64,000 nucleotides of DNA from Pantoea nemavictus (GTDB lineage: Bacteria; Pseudomonadota; Gammaproteobacteria; Enterobacterales; Enterobacteriaceae), in NCBI RefSeq assembly GCF_037479095.1, contig NZ_JBBGZW010000001.1, positions 3,720,001-3,784,000 on the forward strand, written 5' to 3'. The notes beneath the pieces are model-generated. The model searched no databases and was not told the origin of the DNA. It saw only the letters and a list, made by a program, of their open reading frames with translations. Below are positions 38,546-48,907 of this stretch, piece after piece (the first letter of the stretch is position 1; each line of letters starts with the position of its first letter). The position numbers and the translations under genes were made by a program.

Positions 38546-39502
38546 ATGAAAACAGAGAATCCCGGCGTACAGTATGTCGCCATTACGGCTGAAAATGCCG
38601 GACAACGTATTGATAACTTTTTGCGCACCCAACTCAAGGGCGTGCCAAAAAGCATGATTTATCGCATTTTGCGTAAAGGTGAAGTGCGGGTGAACAAAAA
38701 ACGCGTGAAACCCGAATATAAGCTGGAGGATGGCGACGAGCTGCGCATTCCGCCAGTGCGAGTTGCCGAGCGCGAGGAAAATACCGTTTCACCGAAGCTG
38801 GATAAAGTTGCGGCTCTGACCAACGCCATTCTGTACGAAGATGACTATTTGATGGTGATGAATAAACCCTCCGGTACAGCGGTGCACGGCGGCAGCGGAT
38901 TAAGTTTTGGCGTAATTGAAGGATTGCGCGCGTTACGTCCGGAAGCGCGTTTTCTCGAATTAGTACATCGCCTCGACCGCGATACTTCTGGCATCTTGCT
39001 GGTGGCGAAGAAGCGCTCGGCGCTGCGTTCGCTGCATGAGCAACTGCGTGAGAAGGGCATGCAGAAAGATTATCTGGCGCTGGTGCGCGGTGACTGGCCA
39101 TCGCATCTGAAAGTGGTGCAGGCACCACTGCTGAAGAATATTTTGCAGAGTGGTGAGCGCGTAGTGCGCGTGAGTGCTGAGGGTAAGCCCTCCGAGACGC
39201 GCTTTAAGGTTGAAGAGCGCTTCGGCTTTGCGACCCTGGTTAAAGCGAGCCCGGTGACGGGGCGTACGCATCAGATCCGCGTCCATACGCTGCATGGCGG
39301 ACATCCCATCGCTTTTGACGATCGTTATGGCGATCGCGAATTTGACGCGCAGCTTAGTTCGACCGGGTTATCTCGACTGTTTCTGCATGCCGCCGCGTTG
39401 ACTTTTACCCATCCCAACACCGGAGAAGTGCTGCGGATGGAGGCGCCACTGGATGGCGCACTGAAGCACTGCCTGGCCCAGCTGCGCCAGAAAAAAGCCT
39501 GA
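38546..39502 (+). CDS. rluC: 23S rRNA pseudouridine(955/2504/2580) synthase RluC
   Basis: RluC makes pseudouridine at three positions of 23S rRNA. The 318-residue product has an N-terminal S4 RNA-binding domain (about residues 19-80, [32 protein letters not shown]) and the RluA-family catalytic domain with Asp144 in the motif HRLDRDTSG (141-149). E. coli RluC has 319. It is divergent from rne and convergent with yceF, whose end overlaps the rluC downstream hairpin. Confidence 0.96.
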   Translation: MKTENPGVQYVAITAENAGQRIDNFLRTQLKGVPKSMIYRILRKGEVRVNKKRVKPEYKLEDGDELRIPPVRVAEREENTVSPKLDKVAALTNAILYEDDYLMVMNKPSGTAVHGGSGLSFGVIEGLRALRPEARFLELVHRLDRDTSGILLVAKKRSALRSLHEQLREKGMQKDYLALVRGDWPSHLKVVQAPLLKNILQSGERVVRVSAEGKPSETRFKVEERFGFATLVKASPVTGRTHQIRVHTLHGGHPIAFDDRYGDREFDAQLSSTGLSRLFLHAAALTFTHPNTGEVLRMEAPLDGALKHCLAQLRQKKA

Positions 39503-39508
39503 TTACTC

Positions 39509-39535
39509 GGGCATCAACATAGCGCGTTGATGCCC
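39509..39535. terminator. Hairpin at the rluC/yceF convergent ends
   Basis: Perfect 10-bp stem GGGCATCAAC-ATAGCGC-GTTGATGCCC, 6 nt after the rluC stop and overlapping the last codons of yceF. No T tract, so it may act as an mRNA 3'-end stem. Confidence 0.5.
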
Positions 39536-40098
39536 GCCGCTCTTAGCATCTCATTCAAAGCAATCAGCGGTAAGCCAATTAAGGTATTGGGATCGCGTCC
39601 TTCCAGTTTATCGAACAAACAAATCCCTAATCCCTCACTTTTAAAGCTACCTGCGCATTGCAGCGGCTGCTCCTTCTCCACATAACCGCGTATCTCTTCT
39701 GCACTTAACTGACGGAAATGGACAATAAAAGGTTCGCAAATAACCCACCGTTTGCCGCTCTGCGGTTGTATCAGCGCCAGCCCGGTATAAAAGGTTATGG
39801 CATTGCCGCTGGCAGCAGCGAGCTGACGGCAGGCGTTCTCTACGGTATGCGGCTTGCCGGTAATCTCGCCATTTAACACGCAGACCTGATCGGAACCGAC
39901 AATCCAGCTATTGGGATGATGTCCAGCAAGCGCCTCTGCCTTGGCTAAGGCCAGACGCTGCACCAGCTCGGGTGCCGATTCATCCATCAGCGGTGTTTCG
40001 TCACAATCGGGCGCAGCGGTAATAAAAGGCAGGCCCAATTTGTTCAGCAGCGCCTGACGAAAAGGAGAGGTAGAAGCTAATACCAAAGGTGTCATCAT
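39514..40098 (-). CDS. yceF: Maf-like 7-methyl-GTP pyrophosphatase
   Basis: YceF is a Maf-family nucleotide pyrophosphatase that hydrolyses 7-methyl-GTP, a house-cleaning function. The 194-residue product has the Maf start [21 protein letters not shown] and the catalytic region [22 protein letters not shown] (about 65-86, with the conserved Asp), then [26 protein letters not shown]. Two adjacent ATG codons at the start (40098 and 40095) leave the N-terminus uncertain by one residue. It diverges from yceD. Confidence 0.94.
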   Translation of the reverse strand: MMTPLVLASTSPFRQALLNKLGLPFITAAPDCDETPLMDESAPELVQRLALAKAEALAGHHPNSWIVGSDQVCVLNGEITGKPHTVENACRQLAAASGNAITFYTGLALIQPQSGKRWVICEPFIVHFRQLSAEEIRGYVEKEQPLQCAGSFKSEGLGICLFDKLEGRDPNTLIGLPLIALNEMLRAAGINALC

Positions 40099-40200
40099 TT
40101 TTTTTCAGAATAGATAGCGTAAAGATGACAGTCATTTTAAACTATGCGCCGCACTGGATGCGACTAACGGGTGAAAGATGCCGTAAACCGGCCTTTTTCT

Positions 40201-40229
40201 TTGACTCTATGACGTTACAAAGTTAATAT
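40201..40229 (+). promoter_or_regulatory. Sigma-70 promoter directly before yceD
   Basis: TTGACT-N17-TAATAT (40201-40206 and 40224-40229) is near-consensus. The expected start point, about 40236, is only a few bases before the yceD ATG at 40239, and no Shine-Dalgarno is present. Confidence 0.75.
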
Positions 40230-40238
40230 GCGCGCCCT

Positions 40239-40760
40239 ATGCAAAAGGTAAAATTACCCCTGACGCTCGATCCGGTCCGCGCCGCGCAAAAACGCCTTGA
40301 TTATCATGGTGTTTATGCACCTGAATTGGTGGCGCGCTTGGCCGAAACGGTCGTGAGTGTGGACAGTGAAGTTGAATGCGATATGTCGTTTGCGGTTGAC
40401 AACCAGCGCCTCGCCGTTCTGCAAGGAACAGCCGAAGTGCAGGTGACTCTGTCATGTCAACGCTGCAACCAGTCGTTTCCACGTCATGTTCACGTAAGCT
40501 ATTGCTTCAGTCCTGTCTCTTCTGATGAACAGGCCGAAGCACTACCGGAAGCCTACGAGCCAGTTGATGTCAATGATTTTGGTGAGATCGACTTGCTGGC
40601 GGTGATCGAAGATGAACTCATCCTCGCGCTGCCCGTGGTTCCGGTGCATGATTCTGAACACTGTGAAGTGTCCGACGCGGACATGGTATTTGGTCAATTG
40701 CCTCCAGAGGCAGAAAAACCAAATCCGTTTGCCGTATTAGCCAGTTTAAAGCGTAAGTAA
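40239..40760 (+). CDS. yceD: 23S rRNA accumulation protein YceD (DUF177)
   Basis: YceD belongs to the DUF177 family; in E. coli and plants it is required for normal 23S rRNA accumulation. The 173-residue product matches E. coli YceD in length and sequence ([37 protein letters not shown] with a CxxC pair, [24 protein letters not shown]). It lacks a recognisable Shine-Dalgarno and its promoter -10 ends 9 bp before the ATG, so the mRNA may be leaderless or nearly so. It is followed 14 nt later by rpmF, as throughout enterics. Confidence 0.95.
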   Translation: MQKVKLPLTLDPVRAAQKRLDYHGVYAPELVARLAETVVSVDSEVECDMSFAVDNQRLAVLQGTAEVQVTLSCQRCNQSFPRHVHVSYCFSPVSSDEQAEALPEAYEPVDVNDFGEIDLLAVIEDELILALPVVPVHDSEHCEVSDADMVFGQLPPEAEKPNPFAVLASLKRK

Positions 40761-40774
40761 TAGGAGTAAGGTCC

Positions 40775-40945
40775 ATGGCCGTACAACAGAATAAACCAAC
40801 CCGTTCTAAGCGTGGTATGCGTCGTTCACACGATGCTCTGACCACTGCTGCTCTGTCAGTAGATAAAGTTTCTGGCGAAACTCATCTGCGTCACCATATC
40901 ACTGCGGATGGTTACTACCGCGGTCGCAAGGTTATCACCAAGTAA
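40775..40945 (+). CDS. rpmF: 50S ribosomal protein L32
   Basis: This is ribosomal protein bL32 of the large subunit. Its 56 residues start [21 protein letters not shown] and end [16 protein letters not shown], one residue shorter than the E. coli protein (57). It is too short for many automated cut-offs but unmistakable. Shine-Dalgarno TAGGAGTAAGG precedes the ATG. It links the yceD promoter to the plsX-fab genes, coupling ribosome and lipid gene expression. Confidence 0.98.
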   Translation: MAVQQNKPTRSKRGMRRSHDALTTAALSVDKVSGETHLRHHITADGYYRGRKVITK

Positions 40946-40971
40946 TCCTCGCGATTACACAAGGCGATACC

Positions 40972-42012
40972 TTGACACGTTTGACCCTGGCAGTTGATGC
41001 CATGGGCGGGGATTTCGGTCCCTGCGTGACAGTGCCTGCAGCCTTGCAGGCACTGGCCTCTCATTCGGAGCTGGTTCTTCTTCTGGTCGGCGATCCCGAC
41101 ATCATCTCGTCATTTCTTGCCAAAGCGGATTCCTCGTTACAGAGGCGTGTGCAGGTTATTCCTGCCGAATCGGTTATTGCAAGTGATGCCAAACCCTCTC
41201 AGGCAATTCGTAACAGCCGCGGCAGTTCAATGCGTGTGGCGTTAGAGTTGGTGAAAGAGGGTAAAGCGCAAGCCTGTGTCAGTGCGGGAAATACCGGCGC
41301 GTTGATGGGGCTGGCGAAAATGTTATTAAAACCGCTGGATGGCATAGATCGTCCGGCGCTGATGACGGTTTTACCGCATCAGCAACATGGCAAAACGGTG
41401 GTGCTGGATCTCGGTGCCAACGTCGAATCTGACAGCGCCATGCTGGTGCAGTTTGCGATTATGGGCGCAGTGATGGCCGAAGAAGTGCTGGAGATCGCCC
41501 AGCCGCGGGTGGCGTTGCTGAATATTGGTCAGGAAGAGACTAAAGGATTGGAAACAATCCGCGCCGCATCTGCGGTGCTGCGAGCGTCACCGCAAATCAA
41601 CTATATTGGTTATCTTGAGGGGAACGATCTCCTCACCGGCAAGACGGATGTGCTGGTCTGTGATGGCTTCGTGGGTAACGTCACGTTGAAGACCATGGAA
41701 GGCGTGGTAAGAATGTTCCTCTCTCTGCTGAAATCATCAGAGGAAGGAAAAAAACGGGCCTGGTGGCTAAAATTGTTGGGGCGCTGGATTCAAAAGCGCC
41801 TGGCAAAGCGTTTCGGCCACCTCAACCCCGACCAGTACAATGGCGCTTGTCTGTTAGGATTGCGCGGGACAGTGATCAAAAGCCACGGTGCGGCGAATCA
41901 ACGTGCATTTGCCGTGGCAATAGAGCAGGCAGAGCAGACGGTGCGAAGGCAAGTCCCAGAGAGGATTGCGGCGCGCCTTGACACTGTATTAGCCAGGAGT
42001 GACAAAGCGTAG
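40972..42012 (+). CDS. plsX: Phosphate acyltransferase PlsX
   Basis: PlsX converts acyl-ACP to acyl-phosphate, the donor for the first step of phospholipid synthesis. The 346-residue product starts at TTG 40972 (AAGG 9 nt upstream; [15 protein letters not shown]). It has the [30 protein letters not shown] and [15 protein letters not shown] signatures of the family. It lacks about ten C-terminal residues found in E. coli PlsX (356), a variable end. Its TAG stop directly abuts the fabH ATG. Confidence 0.96.
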   Translation: MTRLTLAVDAMGGDFGPCVTVPAALQALASHSELVLLLVGDPDIISSFLAKADSSLQRRVQVIPAESVIASDAKPSQAIRNSRGSSMRVALELVKEGKAQACVSAGNTGALMGLAKMLLKPLDGIDRPALMTVLPHQQHGKTVVLDLGANVESDSAMLVQFAIMGAVMAEEVLEIAQPRVALLNIGQEETKGLETIRAASAVLRASPQINYIGYLEGNDLLTGKTDVLVCDGFVGNVTLKTMEGVVRMFLSLLKSSEEGKKRAWWLKLLGRWIQKRLAKRFGHLNPDQYNGACLLGLRGTVIKSHGAANQRAFAVAIEQAEQTVRRQVPERIAARLDTVLARSDKA

Positions 42013-42966
42013 ATGTTTACCAAAATTATCGGTACGGGCAGCTATTTGCCTGAGCAGATTCGCTCTAACGCGGATCTGGAAAAAATGGTCGAGACGACGG
42101 ACGAGTGGATTGTCACCCGTACTGGCATCCGTGAGCGCCGCATTGCAGCACCGGATGAAACGGTCGCCACCATGGGCTTCACCGCAGCACAACGCGCGCT
42201 GGAAATGGCGGGTGTGAATGCGAGCGACGTTGGCCTGATCATTGTGGCCACGACGTCCTCCAGCCATGCCTTCCCAAGTTCAGCATGCATGATCCAGCAA
42301 ATGCTGGAGATCAATGACTGCGCCGCTTTCGATTTGGCCGCTGCCTGTGCGGGCTTCACCTATGCACTGAGCGTTGCCGATCAATACATCAAGAATGGTG
42401 TCGTTAAACATGCTCTGGTGATCGGCGCAGACGTGTTAGCACGTACGCTCGATCCCAACGATCGCGGCACCATTATTCTGTTCGGTGATGGCGCGGGCGC
42501 TGTGGTGCTGAGCCAGAGCCAAGAGCCAGGCATCCTTTCCACTCATCTGCACGCCGATGGCCGTTACAGCAAGCTGTTAACGCTGCCGTATCAGGATCGT
42601 GCCCATCAGGATGAGCCGGCTTATCTAACAATGGCGGGCAATGAAGTCTTCAAAGTGGCGGTAACTGAACTGGCGCACATTGTTGATGAAACCCTGCAAG
42701 CCAACAATCTCGATCGTGAAATGCTCGACTGGCTGGTGCCGCATCAAGCGAACCTGCGCATAATTAGCGCAACCGCCAAAAAGCTGGGCATGGGCATGGA
42801 GAAAGTGGTGGTCACGCTGGATCGTCACGGCAATACCTCAGCCGCTTCCGTGCCAAGTGCGCTGGATGAAGCGGTGCGTGATGGCCGTATCAAGCCGGGA
42901 CAACTGATTTTGCTGGAGGCCTTTGGTGGTGGTTTCACCTGGGGTTCTGCACTGGTTCGCTTTTGA
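42013..42966 (+). CDS. fabH: 3-oxoacyl-[ACP] synthase III, FabH
   Basis: FabH condenses acetyl-CoA with malonyl-ACP to begin each fatty acid. The 317 residues equal E. coli FabH. The triad is present: Cys112 in [12 protein letters not shown], His244 in PHQANLRI, and Asn274 in [11 protein letters not shown]. The ending [13 protein letters not shown] is typical. It starts immediately after the plsX stop and is followed by fabD after 16 nt. Confidence 0.98.
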   Translation: MFTKIIGTGSYLPEQIRSNADLEKMVETTDEWIVTRTGIRERRIAAPDETVATMGFTAAQRALEMAGVNASDVGLIIVATTSSSHAFPSSACMIQQMLEINDCAAFDLAAACAGFTYALSVADQYIKNGVVKHALVIGADVLARTLDPNDRGTIILFGDGAGAVVLSQSQEPGILSTHLHADGRYSKLLTLPYQDRAHQDEPAYLTMAGNEVFKVAVTELAHIVDETLQANNLDREMLDWLVPHQANLRIISATAKKLGMGMEKVVVTLDRHGNTSAASVPSALDEAVRDGRIKPGQLILLEAFGGGFTWGSALVRF

Positions 42967-42982
42967 TTGACAGGAACGAAAG

Positions 42983-43915
42983 ATGACGCAATTTGCTTAT
43001 GTTTTCCCAGGACAGGGATCGCAGACTGTCGGCATGTTAGCCGAGCTGGCTGCCGAAAATCCGCAGGTTGAAGCCACTTTCCGTGAAGCTTCTGACGCGC
43101 TGGGTTATGACTTATGGCAGTTAGTCCAGCAAGGACCGGCTGAAGAGTTGAATAAAACCTGGCAGACGCAGCCTGCGTTGCTGGCAGCTTCAGTTGCTAT
43201 CTATCGTGTGTTGCAGAGCAAGAACGCAACGCAGCCAAAGCTGATGGCTGGTCACAGCCTTGGTGAGTATTCGGCACTGGTTTGTGCTGGTGTACTCGAC
43301 TTCGCGGATGCAATTAAACTGGTTGAGCTGCGTGGCAAATTAATGCAGGAAGCGGTGCCAGAAGGCACGGGCGCAATGCAGGCTATTATTGGTCTGGACG
43401 ATGCGTCCATTCGTAAAGCCTGCGAAGAGAGTGCGCAAGGCCAGGTGGTTTCACCGGTCAATTTCAACTCGCCAGGTCAGGTAGTGATCGCCGGTAATAA
43501 AGAAGCGGTTGAGCGTGCAGGTGCAGCGTGTAAAGCTGCTGGCGCCAAACGTGCGCTGCCATTGCCGGTGAGCGTGCCGTCACATTGTGCGCTGATGAAG
43601 CCGGCAGCCGATAAACTGGCGGTTGCGCTGGAAGCTATTACCTTTAACGCACCTGTCGTACCGGTAGTTAATAACGTTGATGTGAAGTGTGAAACCGACG
43701 GCGCTGCGATTCGAAGCGCGCTGGTACGTCAGCTGTATAGCCCAGTGCGCTGGACCGAAGCGGTCGAATTTATTGCTACGCAAGGCGTAGAACAGCTGCT
43801 GGAGATCGGTCCAGGCAAAGTCCTGACCGGTCTGACCAAACGTATTGTGGATAGCCTGAGTGCCGCTGCCGTGAACGATTCTGCTTCACTGAGTGCGGCG
43901 CTTACACAGGAATAA
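42983..43915 (+). CDS. fabD: Malonyl-CoA:ACP transacylase FabD
   Basis: FabD loads malonate from CoA onto ACP. The 310-residue product has the nucleophile Ser92 in GHSLGEYSAL (90-99), an N-terminal FPGQGSQTVGM motif, and the catalytic His in VSVPSHCALMKP. Length agrees with E. coli (309). It lies in the fabH-fabD-fabG block, with fabG 10 nt after its stop. Confidence 0.98.
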   Translation: MTQFAYVFPGQGSQTVGMLAELAAENPQVEATFREASDALGYDLWQLVQQGPAEELNKTWQTQPALLAASVAIYRVLQSKNATQPKLMAGHSLGEYSALVCAGVLDFADAIKLVELRGKLMQEAVPEGTGAMQAIIGLDDASIRKACEESAQGQVVSPVNFNSPGQVVIAGNKEAVERAGAACKAAGAKRALPLPVSVPSHCALMKPAADKLAVALEAITFNAPVVPVVNNVDVKCETDGAAIRSALVRQLYSPVRWTEAVEFIATQGVEQLLEIGPGKVLTGLTKRIVDSLSAAAVNDSASLSAALTQE

Positions 43916-43925
43916 GAGGAAAAAC

Positions 43926-44660
43926 ATGAGCTTTGAAGGTAAAGTAGCGCTGGTTACCGGTGCAAGCCGTGGTATTGGTCGCGCCATTGCGGAAACGCTG
44001 GCTGCGCGCGGTGCAAAAGTGGTGGGAACCGCCACCAGTGCAAGCGGTGCAGAAGCAATCAGTGCTTACCTCGGCGACAAGGGCAAAGGCCTGCTGCTGA
44101 ACGTCACTGATGCAGCCTCAATTGAGAGCGTCCTCGAACAAGTTCGCGCCGAATTTGGCGAAGTGGACATTTTAGTCAATAATGCAGGCATTACGCGTGA
44201 CAATCTGTTGATGCGCATGAAAGACGATGAATGGGCGGATATCCTTGATACCAACCTGACATCGGTCTTCCGTCTTTCTAAGGCGGTTATGCGTGCCATG
44301 ATGAAAAAACGCGTGGGCCGTATCATTACCATCGGTTCTGTAGTTGGGACCATGGGTAACGCGGGTCAGGCAAACTATGCGGCAGCAAAAGCAGGTTTGA
44401 TTGGCTTTAGCAAATCACTGGCGCGAGAAATTGCGTCACGTGGCATTACTGTAAACGTCGTGGCTCCGGGCTTTATTGAGACGGACATGACGCGTGCACT
44501 GAACGAAGATCAACGTTCGGGTATTTTGGCAGAAGTTCCTGCAGGTCGTTTAGGTGACCCGCAGGAGATTGCCAATGCTGTTGCATTCTTAGCCTCTGAC
44601 GAAGCAGCCTACATCACGGGTGAGACGCTTCATGTCAACGGCGGCATGTACATGGTCTGA
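43926..44660 (+). CDS. fabG: 3-oxoacyl-[ACP] reductase FabG
   Basis: FabG is the NADPH-dependent short-chain reductase of the elongation cycle. The 244 residues equal E. coli FabG. It shows the TGASRGIGRAIA cofactor motif (11-22), NNAG (85-88), and the Ser138-Tyr151-Lys155 catalytic triad in ITIGSVVG and NYAAAKAG. ATG 43926 follows AAGAGGAAA; reading further upstream only enters fabD. Confidence 0.98.
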   Translation: MSFEGKVALVTGASRGIGRAIAETLAARGAKVVGTATSASGAEAISAYLGDKGKGLLLNVTDAASIESVLEQVRAEFGEVDILVNNAGITRDNLLMRMKDDEWADILDTNLTSVFRLSKAVMRAMMKKRVGRIITIGSVVGTMGNAGQANYAAAKAGLIGFSKSLAREIASRGITVNVVAPGFIETDMTRALNEDQRSGILAEVPAGRLGDPQEIANAVAFLASDEAAYITGETLHVNGGMYMV

Positions 44661-44683
44661 TAATCACGAAAACATTTGCTTTA

Positions 44684-44703
44684 TCTGCGGTAAACACCGC
44701 AGA
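44684..44703 (+). other. Hairpin in the fabG-acpP gap
   Basis: TCTGCGG-TAAACA-CCGCAGA is a perfect 7-bp stem 23 nt after the fabG stop codon. It has no T tract and may partly attenuate read-through into acpP. Confidence 0.5.
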
Positions 44704-44737
44704 ATAACGCAAAATCGTGGTTCGACCAGCCGGGATT

Positions 44738-44768
44738 TTGTTGCATCTTTTTCAACATTTTATACACT
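44738..44768 (+). promoter_or_regulatory. acpP promoter
   Basis: Two overlapping sigma-70 readings are possible: TTGTTG-N17-TATACA (44738-44766) or TTGCAT-N16-TACACT (44741-44768). Either gives a leader of about 40 nt before the acpP ATG, explaining the very high expression known for this gene. Confidence 0.65.
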
Positions 44769-44813
44769 ACGAAAACCATCGCGAAAGCGAGTTTTGATAG
44801 GAAATTAAATAGT

Positions 44814-45050
44814 ATGAGCGATATCGAACAACGCGTTAAGAAAATCGTAGCTGAGCAGCTGGGTGTTAAAGAAGACGAAGTGATTAACACTGCTTCTTTC
44901 GTTGAAGACCTTGGTGCAGATTCTCTTGACACCGTTGAGCTGGTAATGGCTCTGGAAGAAGAGTTTGATACTGAAATTCCAGACGAAGAAGCTGAGAAAA
45001 TCACTACCGTTCAGGCAGCGATCGACTACATCAATAGCCATCAAGGCTAA
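44814..45050 (+). CDS. acpP: Acyl carrier protein
   Basis: ACP carries growing fatty acyl chains on a phosphopantetheine arm. The 78 residues are the same length as E. coli ACP; Ser37 in GADSLD is the attachment site and the protein is strongly acidic and helical ([17 protein letters not shown]...[21 protein letters not shown]). It has its own promoter and is followed by a strong terminator-like hairpin before fabF, fitting its higher expression. Confidence 0.99.
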   Translation: MSDIEQRVKKIVAEQLGVKEDEVINTASFVEDLGADSLDTVELVMALEEEFDTEIPDEEAEKITTVQAAIDYINSHQG

Positions 45051-45059
45051 TGAATATCT

Positions 45060-45092
45060 TCAGGCGGTCACCTCGACCGCCTGAGTTTTATG
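45060..45092 (+). terminator. Terminator after acpP
   Basis: Perfect 10-bp stem TCAGGCGGTC-ACCTC-GACCGCCTGA, followed by GTTTTATGTTT. Probably partial, as fabF lies 45 nt beyond. Confidence 0.75.
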
Positions 45093-45136
45093 TTTGCCCC
45101 ACATAGCGTTATTTTTTCCCTCCCTGGAGGACGTGC

Positions 45137-46378
45137 GTGTCTAAGCGTCGTGTAGTTGTGACTGGTCTTGGCATGTTGTCTCCTGTCGGCAATACCGTAG
45201 AGTCTACCTGGAGTGCTCTCCTTGCCGGTCAGAGCGGCATTAGCCTGATCGACCATTTTGATACTAGTGCCTACGCAACGCGTTTTGCTGGCTTAGTAAG
45301 AGATTTCAATTGCGATGATTTCATCTCGCGCAAAGATCAGCGCAAGATGGATGACTTCATCCAATACGGCATCGTTGCTGGTATTCAGGCTATGGCAGAC
45401 TCAGGTCTGATCGTAACTGATGAGAATGCGGGTCGCATTGGTGCGGCAATCGGTTCTGGCATTGGCGGACTGGGTTTAATCGAAGATAACCACAGCTCGC
45501 TGGTCAACGGTGGTCCGCGTAAAATCAGCCCGTTCTTTGTACCTTCTACCATCGTAAACATGGTGGCAGGTCACCTCACCATTATGTATGGCCTGAAAGG
45601 CCCAAGCATCTCAATCGCAACGGCGTGTACCTCCGGCGTGCATAACATTGGTCATGCGGCGCGAATTATTGCGTATAACGATGCGGATGTGATGTTGGCC
45701 GGTGGTGCGGAAAAAGCCAGTACGCCATTAGGTGTCGGTGGTTTTGGTGCTGCACGTGCGCTCTCTACCCGTAATGACAATCCGCAGGCGGCAAGCCGTC
45801 CGTGGGATAAAGATCGTGACGGTTTCGTGTTGGGTGACGGTGCTGGCATTGTCGTACTGGAAGAGTACGAACACGCTAAGAAACGTGGTGCGAAGATTTA
45901 TGCTGAAATTATTGGTTTCGGCATGAGCAGCGATGCTTACCACATGACGTCACCTCCGGAAGACGGTTCAGGCGCTGCAGCCGCGATGGTTAATGCACTG
46001 CGTGATGCGCAGCTGAACGCTGAGCAGATCGGCTATGTCAACGCGCACGGCACCTCAACGCCAGCCGGTGACAAAGCGGAAGCGCAGGCGGTGAAATCGG
46101 TGTTTGGTACTGCAGCTCACAGTGTGATGGTCAGTTCAACCAAGTCGATGACCGGTCATTTGCTGGGCGCTGCTGGTGCGGTAGAAGCGATTTATTCGAT
46201 TCTGGCGCTGCGCGACCAGGCGATTCCACCGACCATCAACCTCGACAATCCTGACGAGGGTTGTGATCTGGACTTCGTGCCACATACGGCGCGCCAGATC
46301 AGCGGACTGGAGTACACGTTGTGTAACTCCTTCGGTTTTGGCGGCACCAACGGCTCGCTGATCTTCCGTAAGGTATAA
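45137..46378 (+). CDS. fabF: 3-oxoacyl-[ACP] synthase II, FabF
   Basis: FabF is the KAS II condensing enzyme that elongates palmitoleate and controls temperature-dependent membrane fluidity. The 413-residue product has the active Cys164 in [13 protein letters not shown], and catalytic histidines in [11 protein letters not shown] (about 304) and [11 protein letters not shown] (about 341). It starts at GTG 45137 with a strong GGAGG 6 nt upstream. A terminator follows directly. Confidence 0.98.
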   Translation: MSKRRVVVTGLGMLSPVGNTVESTWSALLAGQSGISLIDHFDTSAYATRFAGLVRDFNCDDFISRKDQRKMDDFIQYGIVAGIQAMADSGLIVTDENAGRIGAAIGSGIGGLGLIEDNHSSLVNGGPRKISPFFVPSTIVNMVAGHLTIMYGLKGPSISIATACTSGVHNIGHAARIIAYNDADVMLAGGAEKASTPLGVGGFGAARALSTRNDNPQAASRPWDKDRDGFVLGDGAGIVVLEEYEHAKKRGAKIYAEIIGFGMSSDAYHMTSPPEDGSGAAAAMVNALRDAQLNAEQIGYVNAHGTSTPAGDKAEAQAVKSVFGTAAHSVMVSSTKSMTGHLLGAAGAVEAIYSILALRDQAIPPTINLDNPDEGCDLDFVPHTARQISGLEYTLCNSFGFGGTNGSLIFRKV

Positions 46379-46397
46379 TCGCTCCTGAGCTATACAG

Positions 46398-46421
46398 AGG
46401 CCCGCAATGCGGGCCTTTTTT
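46398..46421 (+). terminator. Terminator of fabF
   Basis: AGGCCCGC-AAT-GCGGGCCT followed by TTTTTATATT, 20 nt after the fabF stop codon. Confidence 0.9.
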
Positions 46422-46453
46422 ATATTGCTATTGTGGTGTTCAAGGTGACCAGC

Positions 46454-47266
46454 ATGTGGATCAACGGCATACAACAAACCGAGCTTTCAGCACGCGATCG
46501 CAGCGTGCAATTTGGTGACGGCTGTTTTACCACCGCCGCCGTAATCAACGGAAAAGTTGTTTTACTGGATGCGCATCTGCAACGTCTGCGTGAGGGCTGC
46601 GAACGCTTATTCATGACTCCACCCGACCTACCGCAACTCTCCGCTGAAATGTGCCAGGCAGCTCATAGACAGATGCAGGCGGTACTCAAAGTTATTTTAA
46701 CGCCAGGCGCAGGTGGCCGCGGTTACAGCCGCACCGGTTGCATCTCACCTACGCGTATTGTTTCGCTCTCTCCGTGGCCACAGCACTACGCCGCTCTGCA
46801 ACAGCAGGGGGCAGTGCTCCACACTAGCCCAATACGTCTGGCGCGCAATCCGTTGCTGGCCGGTGTGAAGCATCTGAATCGCCTTGAGCAGGTAATGATT
46901 CGCCACCATCTTGACCAGACGGGCGGCGACGAGGCGCTGGTGCTTGACACTGAAGGGACGGTGGTGGAATGCTGTGCGGCCAATTTATTCTGGCGCAAAG
47001 GCGGCAACGTTTTTACGCCGCGCCTTGAACAAGCTGGCGTGGATGGCATTATGCGTCGTTATCTGATGGCACTGATGGCCGCGAATGGCCAAACTTGTCA
47101 GCTGATTGATGGCAGCAGGGACGAGGTGTTGAACGCCGATGAAGTGGTAATTTGTAACGCCCTGATGCCCGTTTTACCCGTGCGACAAATTGACGACGTT
47201 TCGTTTACCGCACGCTCGCTGTACCAGCAACTGCGCGCCAGTTGCCCGACGATGGAAGCATCATGA
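46454..47266 (+). CDS. pabC: Aminodeoxychorismate lyase
   Basis: PabC is the PLP enzyme that releases p-aminobenzoate from aminodeoxychorismate for folate synthesis. The 270-residue product has the fold-IV aminotransferase features: [30 protein letters not shown] at the N-terminus, the PLP lysine region [13 protein letters not shown] (about 135-147), and [24 protein letters not shown] 46454 is chosen over 46433 because AAGGTG lies 6 nt upstream and it matches the E. coli start. It overlaps mltG by 4 nt (ATGA). Confidence 0.94.
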   Translation: MWINGIQQTELSARDRSVQFGDGCFTTAAVINGKVVLLDAHLQRLREGCERLFMTPPDLPQLSAEMCQAAHRQMQAVLKVILTPGAGGRGYSRTGCISPTRIVSLSPWPQHYAALQQQGAVLHTSPIRLARNPLLAGVKHLNRLEQVMIRHHLDQTGGDEALVLDTEGTVVECCAANLFWRKGGNVFTPRLEQAGVDGIMRRYLMALMAANGQTCQLIDGSRDEVLNADEVVICNALMPVLPVRQIDDVSFTARSLYQQLRASCPTMEAS

Positions 47267-48282
47267 CTCGAATGAAAAAAATTCTCGCAGGCGTAGTGGT
47301 TGTCGCAGGACTCGCCACCGCCTTTAGCTATTGGCAGATTGAACGCTTAGCCGATACTCCATTAACACTGCAGCAGGAAACCATTTACACCTTGCCCGCC
47401 GGTAGCGGCCGCGTGGTGTTAGAAGCGCAGTTGGAAAGCCAGCACATTATTCCACAAAGTATCTGGTTTGGGCCGTTACTCAAACTGGAGCCCGAACTGG
47501 CAAAGTTTAAAGCGGGTACCTATCGCCTTGAAACTGGCATGACGGTGCGCCAGCTACTGCAACTGCTGGCAAGCGGTAAAGAAGCGCAATTCCCGGTGCG
47601 CTTTATTGAAGGTTCACGCTTAACCGAGTGGTTAGCGGAGCTGCGTAAAGCACCCTATTTGAAACATACGCTGACCGACGATCAATTTGCCACCGTTGCT
47701 GCTGCGCTCAAGCTTGAGGTTAACCAACTGGAAGGCAGCTTCTATCCAGACACCTACCTTTATACCGCCAATACCAGCGATGTGGCGCTGCTGGAACGTG
47801 CGCATGCGCGTATGAATAAACTGGTTGATGAGATTTGGCAGGGGCGCATGGATAATCTGCCTTACAAGAAAGAGCAGGATTTAGTCACCATGGCGTCTAT
47901 CATCGAAAAAGAAACCGGTGTAAGTGAAGAGCGCGCGCGCGTGGCATCAGTGTTTATCAATCGCCTGCGCACCGGCATGAAACTGCAAACCGATCCCACT
48001 GTCATTTATGGCATGGGTGATAGCTATGCTGGCACGCTAACGCGTAAAAACCTGGAAACGCCAACCGATTACAATACCTACACCATTAGCGGCTTACCGC
48101 CGGGACCGATTGCGATGCCAGGCCGTGCGTCACTCGAAGCGGCGGCGCATCCAGAGAAGACCAACTACCTCTATTTCGTCGCAGATGGCAAAGGTGGACA
48201 CACCTTTACCACCAATCTGGCCAGCCATAATAAAGCGGTGCAGGTCTATCGGTTGGCCATGAAGGAAAAAAATGAAAAGTAA
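47263..48282 (+). CDS. mltG: Endolytic murein transglycosylase MltG
   Basis: MltG (YceG) is an inner-membrane lytic transglycosylase that cuts nascent glycan strands and helps set their length. The 339-residue product has one N-terminal membrane helix ([20 protein letters not shown]), a LysM-like region, and the YceG catalytic domain with the essential Glu in [10 protein letters not shown] (about residues 211-220) and [15 protein letters not shown] 47263 overlaps the pabC stop and has GGAAG 4 nt upstream; ATG 47272 is an alternative. It overlaps tmk by 11 nt. Confidence 0.94.
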   Translation: MTRMKKILAGVVVVAGLATAFSYWQIERLADTPLTLQQETIYTLPAGSGRVVLEAQLESQHIIPQSIWFGPLLKLEPELAKFKAGTYRLETGMTVRQLLQLLASGKEAQFPVRFIEGSRLTEWLAELRKAPYLKHTLTDDQFATVAAALKLEVNQLEGSFYPDTYLYTANTSDVALLERAHARMNKLVDEIWQGRMDNLPYKKEQDLVTMASIIEKETGVSEERARVASVFINRLRTGMKLQTDPTVIYGMGDSYAGTLTRKNLETPTDYNTYTISGLPPGPIAMPGRASLEAAAHPEKTNYLYFVADGKGGHTFTTNLASHNKAVQVYRLAMKEKNEK

Positions 48283-48907
48283 GTTTATCGTCATCGAAGG
48301 TCTGGAAGGCGCAGGCAAAACCACCGCACGTGATGCGTTAGTTGCCGTGCTGCATGAGCATGGCATTAATGACGTCGTCTTCACGCGTGAGCCCGGCGGT
48401 ACGCCATTGGCGGAACAGCTGCGGGTGTTGGTGAAGCAGGGCATCGAAGGTGAACAGGTTACCGATAAAGCCGAGCTGCTGATGCTGTACGCAGCTCGCG
48501 TGCAGTTGGTCGAGAACGTGATTAAACCCGCGTTGGCACGCGGTGCCTGGGTAGTCGGCGATCGTCACGATCTCTCATCACAAGCGTATCAGGGCGGCGG
48601 ACGCGGCCTGGATGTGCAACTGATGACCACGCTACGCGATGCGGTGCTGGGCGATTTCCGTCCCGATCTGACGCTGTATCTCGACGTAACGCCAGAAATT
48701 GGCTTACAGCGCGCTCGGGCTCGCGGTGAGCTGGATCGTATCGAGCAAGAGTCGCTGCGCTTTTTTGAACGCACACGTGAACGCTATTTAGCGCTGGCGG
48801 CTGAGGATCCTACCATCCTGACCATTGACGCCACACAAAACATCGCAGACGTGACACTGTCACTTAAAAATGCATTACGTCACTGGCTGGCAGATCAATC
48901 GGTATGA
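48272..48907 (+). CDS. tmk: Thymidylate kinase
   Basis: Tmk phosphorylates dTMP to dTDP. The 211-residue product has the P-loop GLEGAGKTT (10-18), the [16 protein letters not shown] substrate region (about 92-107, DR motif), and a LID region [12 protein letters not shown] typical of the E. coli (type II) enzyme. It starts within the mltG 3' end and overlaps holB by 4 nt (ATGA), forming a tightly coupled pabC-mltG-tmk-holB chain. Confidence 0.97.
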   Translation: MKSKFIVIEGLEGAGKTTARDALVAVLHEHGINDVVFTREPGGTPLAEQLRVLVKQGIEGEQVTDKAELLMLYAARVQLVENVIKPALARGAWVVGDRHDLSSQAYQGGGRGLDVQLMTTLRDAVLGDFRPDLTLYLDVTPEIGLQRARARGELDRIEQESLRFFERTRERYLALAAEDPTILTIDATQNIADVTLSLKNALRHWLADQSV

